This document shows, piece after piece, positions 7,323 through 8,523 of a DNA stretch of 8,523 nucleotides. The stretch lies in the NCBI GenBank assembly GCA_023254755.1, contig JALRKU010000044.1, forward strand, positions 1 to 8,523. The letters run 5' to 3'. Origin of the DNA: Aeromicrobium sp. GTDB lineage: Bacteria; Actinomycetota; Actinomycetes; Propionibacteriales; Nocardioidaceae. The notes beneath the pieces were generated by a model. That model had not been told where the DNA came from. It did not search any database and saw nothing but the letters and a program-made list of their open reading frames with translations. The first letter of the stretch is position 1. Every line of letters begins with the position of its first letter. Position numbers and translations under genes: made by a program.

Positions 7323-7420
7323 GGAGGGGTCGCGAAGAGGGACGCGGCCCGTGTTGAGGGACACGGTGAGGGAGCCGGCTCAGGCCGGTCGAGGGAGGAA
7401 CCGGTTCCGGCCGGGTCGCT
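7323..7420 (+). promoter_or_regulatory. Structured 5' leader of the GT4 gene with repeated GAGGG elements (candidate cis-regulatory RNA)
   Basis: The leader carries GAGGG at 7324, 7337, 7356, 7368 and 7391; the last four read GAGGGA. Hand-folding gives hairpin 1, with stem 7329-7334 to 7343-7348 (extendable to 7327/7350, one G-U pair) and loop AAGAGGGA. Hairpin 2 has a perfect 6-bp stem, 7349-7354 to 7361-7366, and loop TGAGGG. Hairpin 3 has stem 7385-7389 to 7400-7404 and loop CGAGGGAGGA, which contains the Shine-Dalgarno. A competing fold uses 7375-7379 with 7384-7388 (loop TCAG) plus 7401-7404 with 7411-7414, leaving the Shine-Dalgarno single-stranded. There are also two perfect palindromes, GAGCCGGCTC at 7372-7381 and GGAACCGGTTCC at 7397-7408, which could instead be DNA operator sites. 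I do not recognise a known riboswitch class. Chance pairing is easy at this GC content. Confidence 0.35.
7392..7399 (+). promoter_or_regulatory. Distant Shine-Dalgarno of the GT4 gene
   Basis: AGGGAGGA is the only strong Shine-Dalgarno near the ATG at 7421, but 21 bases separate them, well beyond the usual 5-10. The frame has a stop at 7367-7369 and no other start codon between it and 7421, so the start cannot be moved closer. A small hairpin (7401-7404 with 7411-7414) would shorten the effective gap to about seven bases. Confidence 0.5.
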
Positions 7421-8506
7421 ATGCACGTTCTGTTCTGCAACTGGCGCGACACGCGCAACCCCGAGGGCGGCGGCTCCGAGCGCTACGTCGAGGAGATGGC
7501 CGCAGGGCTGGCCGCCCGCGGCCACCAGGTCACCATCGCGTGCGCCGAGCACGACGGCGCCCCGCGCGACGAGGTCCGCGACGGCGTCCGCTTCGTGCGC
7601 CGCGGGTCCAAGCTCGACATCTACGTCACGACGTTCCTGCGCATCCTGTTCCGCCGCTACGGCACCGTCGACGTCGTCGTCGACGTGCAGAACGGTCTGC
7701 CGTTCTTCACCCGCCTCGCCACCCGCAAGCCGGTCGTGGTGCTGGTGCACCACGTGCACCGCGAGCAGTGGCCGGTCGTCTACCCGGGCCTGACCGGCCG
7801 GGTCGGCTGGTGGATCGAGAGCCGTCTCGCGCCACGCCTGTACCGCCGCAGCCGCTACGTCACGGTGTCGCAGGCGTCGCGCCTGGAGCTGATCGACCTC
7901 GGTGTCGACCGCGACCGCATCACGATCATCCACAACGGCACCGATCCCGCCCCGCCCGTCGAGGCCACCCGCGCCGCCGAGCCCGCGCTGTGCGTGCTGG
8001 GTCGCCTGGTCCCGCACAAACAGGTCGAGCACGCGATCGACGCCCTCGCCGCCGTGCGGGTCGGGCACCCCGGTGCCACGCTCGACGTGGTCGGCGACGG
8101 CTGGTGGGACGCCGAGCTGCGCGAGCACGCCCGAGCGCAGGGCGTCGAGGACGCCGTCACGTTCCACGGCTTCGTCGACGAGCGCACCAAGCACGAGATC
8201 CTGGCGCGGTCGTGGCTCATGCTGCTGCCGTCGCTGAAGGAGGGCTGGGGCATCGTCGTCGGCGAGGCCGGCGCGCACTCGACCCCGACGATCGCCTACG
8301 CGTCGGCCGGCGGCACGACCGAGTCGATCGACCACAAGGACTCCGGCCTGCTGGTCGAGGACCGCGACGAGCTGGTGCGGGCGACGTGCGACCTGGTGAC
8401 CGACCACGAGTGGCGCACGTTCCTCGGCGAGGGCGCTCGCACGAAGGCGGCCACGTTCACGTGGGGCGCCTCGCAGGCCGCGTTCGCCGCGGCGCTGGAC
8501 GACTGA
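7421..8506 (+). CDS. GT4-family glycosyltransferase (GT-B fold)
   Basis: A complete cytoplasmic, probably membrane-associated, 361-residue retaining glycosyltransferase that transfers sugar from a nucleotide donor. The N-terminal Rossmann domain opens with MHVLFCNWRD and the glycine-rich GGGSERYVEE at residues 16-25, the usual GT4 acceptor and phosphate loop. HNGTD at 171-175 marks the domain junction. The C-terminal domain has CVLGRLVPHKQVEHAIDAL (191-209), with the donor-phosphate arginine and lysine, DVVGDG at 222-227, and SLKEGWGIVVGEAG at 271-284 with the family EX7E pair (E274, E282), followed by the nucleotide-binding GGTTE at 297-301. The start is fixed by an in-frame stop at 7367. 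It is divergent from the methyltransferase and, by arrangement and length, resembles mycobacterial Rv0225. Donor sugar (mannose, glucose, galactose or other) cannot be read from sequence. A role in starting or extending a lipid-linked envelope glycan is inferred. Confidence 0.94.
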   Translation: MHVLFCNWRDTRNPEGGGSERYVEEMAAGLAARGHQVTIACAEHDGAPRDEVRDGVRFVRRGSKLDIYVTTFLRILFRRYGTVDVVVDVQNGLPFFTRLATRKPVVVLVHHVHREQWPVVYPGLTGRVGWWIESRLAPRLYRRSRYVTVSQASRLELIDLGVDRDRITIIHNGTDPAPPVEATRAAEPALCVLGRLVPHKQVEHAIDALAAVRVGHPGATLDVVGDGWWDAELREHARAQGVEDAVTFHGFVDERTKHEILARSWLMLLPSLKEGWGIVVGEAGAHSTPTIAYASAGGTTESIDHKDSGLLVEDRDELVRATCDLVTDHEWRTFLGEGARTKAATFTWGASQAAFAAALDD

Positions 8507-8517
8507 GCCCGACGGGC
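8507..8517 (+). terminator. Possible short hairpin directly after the GT4 stop codon
   Basis: GCCCGACGGGC follows the TGA without a gap and could fold as a 4-bp stem with a 3-base loop. No U-tract is visible before the window ends at 8523, and the stem is short, so it may be the start of a longer terminator, an incidental inverted repeat, or part of the next gene's upstream region. Confidence 0.15.
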
Positions 8518-8523
8518 AGCACC

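Noticed and set aside
7323..7400. G-quadruplex in the GT4 leader
   Set aside because: The GGG runs are separated by roughly 9-20 bases, longer than the loops of canonical quadruplexes.
7321..7420. ATG at 7321 as the start of a leader peptide or an alternative glycosyltransferase start
   Set aside because: It is in a different frame from the glycosyltransferase, overlaps the candidate -10 element, has no Shine-Dalgarno, and yields an arginine-rich shadow product that runs on into the gene.
7280..8407. Extension of the methyltransferase frame upstream of GTG 7279 to an ATG at 8407
   Set aside because: The extension is antisense to the GT4 gene and lacks any conserved domain; methyltransferase similarity begins right after 7279, where a well-placed -10 element also lies.
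1..8523. CRISPR arrays, insertion sequences, tRNA or rRNA genes, phage or defence genes
   Set aside because: No spaced direct repeats, transposase motifs, terminal inverted repeats or RNA gene signatures were seen, and the genes form a coherent envelope biosynthesis set.

Overview
The window is very GC-rich DNA with G/C-dominated third codon positions, alanine-, valine- and arginine-rich products, and one GTG start. This points to a high-GC actinobacterium. A member of the Nocardioidaceae or a related non-model actinomycete would fit, but the genus cannot be fixed from the sequence. Five protein genes fill almost everything; the only sizeable non-coding stretch is the 141-bp divergent intergenic region at 7280-7420. 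I see no mobile element, tRNA, rRNA or CRISPR array.

Layout. (1) Positions 2-1327, plus strand: the 3' part of a polytopic membrane protein with a soluble C-terminal domain, entering from the left edge. (2) 1324-2517, plus: an acyltransferase-3 family membrane O-acyltransferase, coupled to gene 1 by an ATGA overlap. (3) 2415-6548, minus: a 1377-residue AftD/DUF3367-type GT-C arabinofuranosyltransferase with two discoidin-like carbohydrate-binding modules. Its 3' end overlaps the acyltransferase tail to tail by 103 bp. (4) 6545-7279, minus: a class I SAM-dependent methyltransferase, directly upstream of gene 3 and coupled to it by another ATGA overlap. (5) 7421-8506, plus: a GT4-family (GT-B fold) glycosyltransferase, divergent from the methyltransferase.

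How they may work together. The set of cytoplasmic GT4 glycosyltransferase, small methyltransferase, lipid-linked-sugar-dependent GT-C transferase with extracytoplasmic carbohydrate-binding domains, and membrane acyltransferase is what an envelope glycan or glycolipid assembly locus needs: start or extend inside, flip, polymerise or cap outside, then decorate with acyl groups. From memory, the arrangement resembles the mycobacterial Rv0224c (methyltransferase) / Rv0225 (glycosyltransferase) / Rv0228 (acyltransferase) neighbourhood, with aftD (Rv0236c) a little further away. Here the AftD-like gene is directly joined to the methyltransferase.

The least ordinary element is the leader of the GT4 gene (about 7323-7420). 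It holds five spaced GAGGG copies, three of which sit in loops of predicted hairpins; the last overlaps the Shine-Dalgarno sequence. A further possible hairpin lies between the distant Shine-Dalgarno and the start codon. This is a candidate cis-regulatory RNA, but it rests on hand-folding of a GC-rich sequence.
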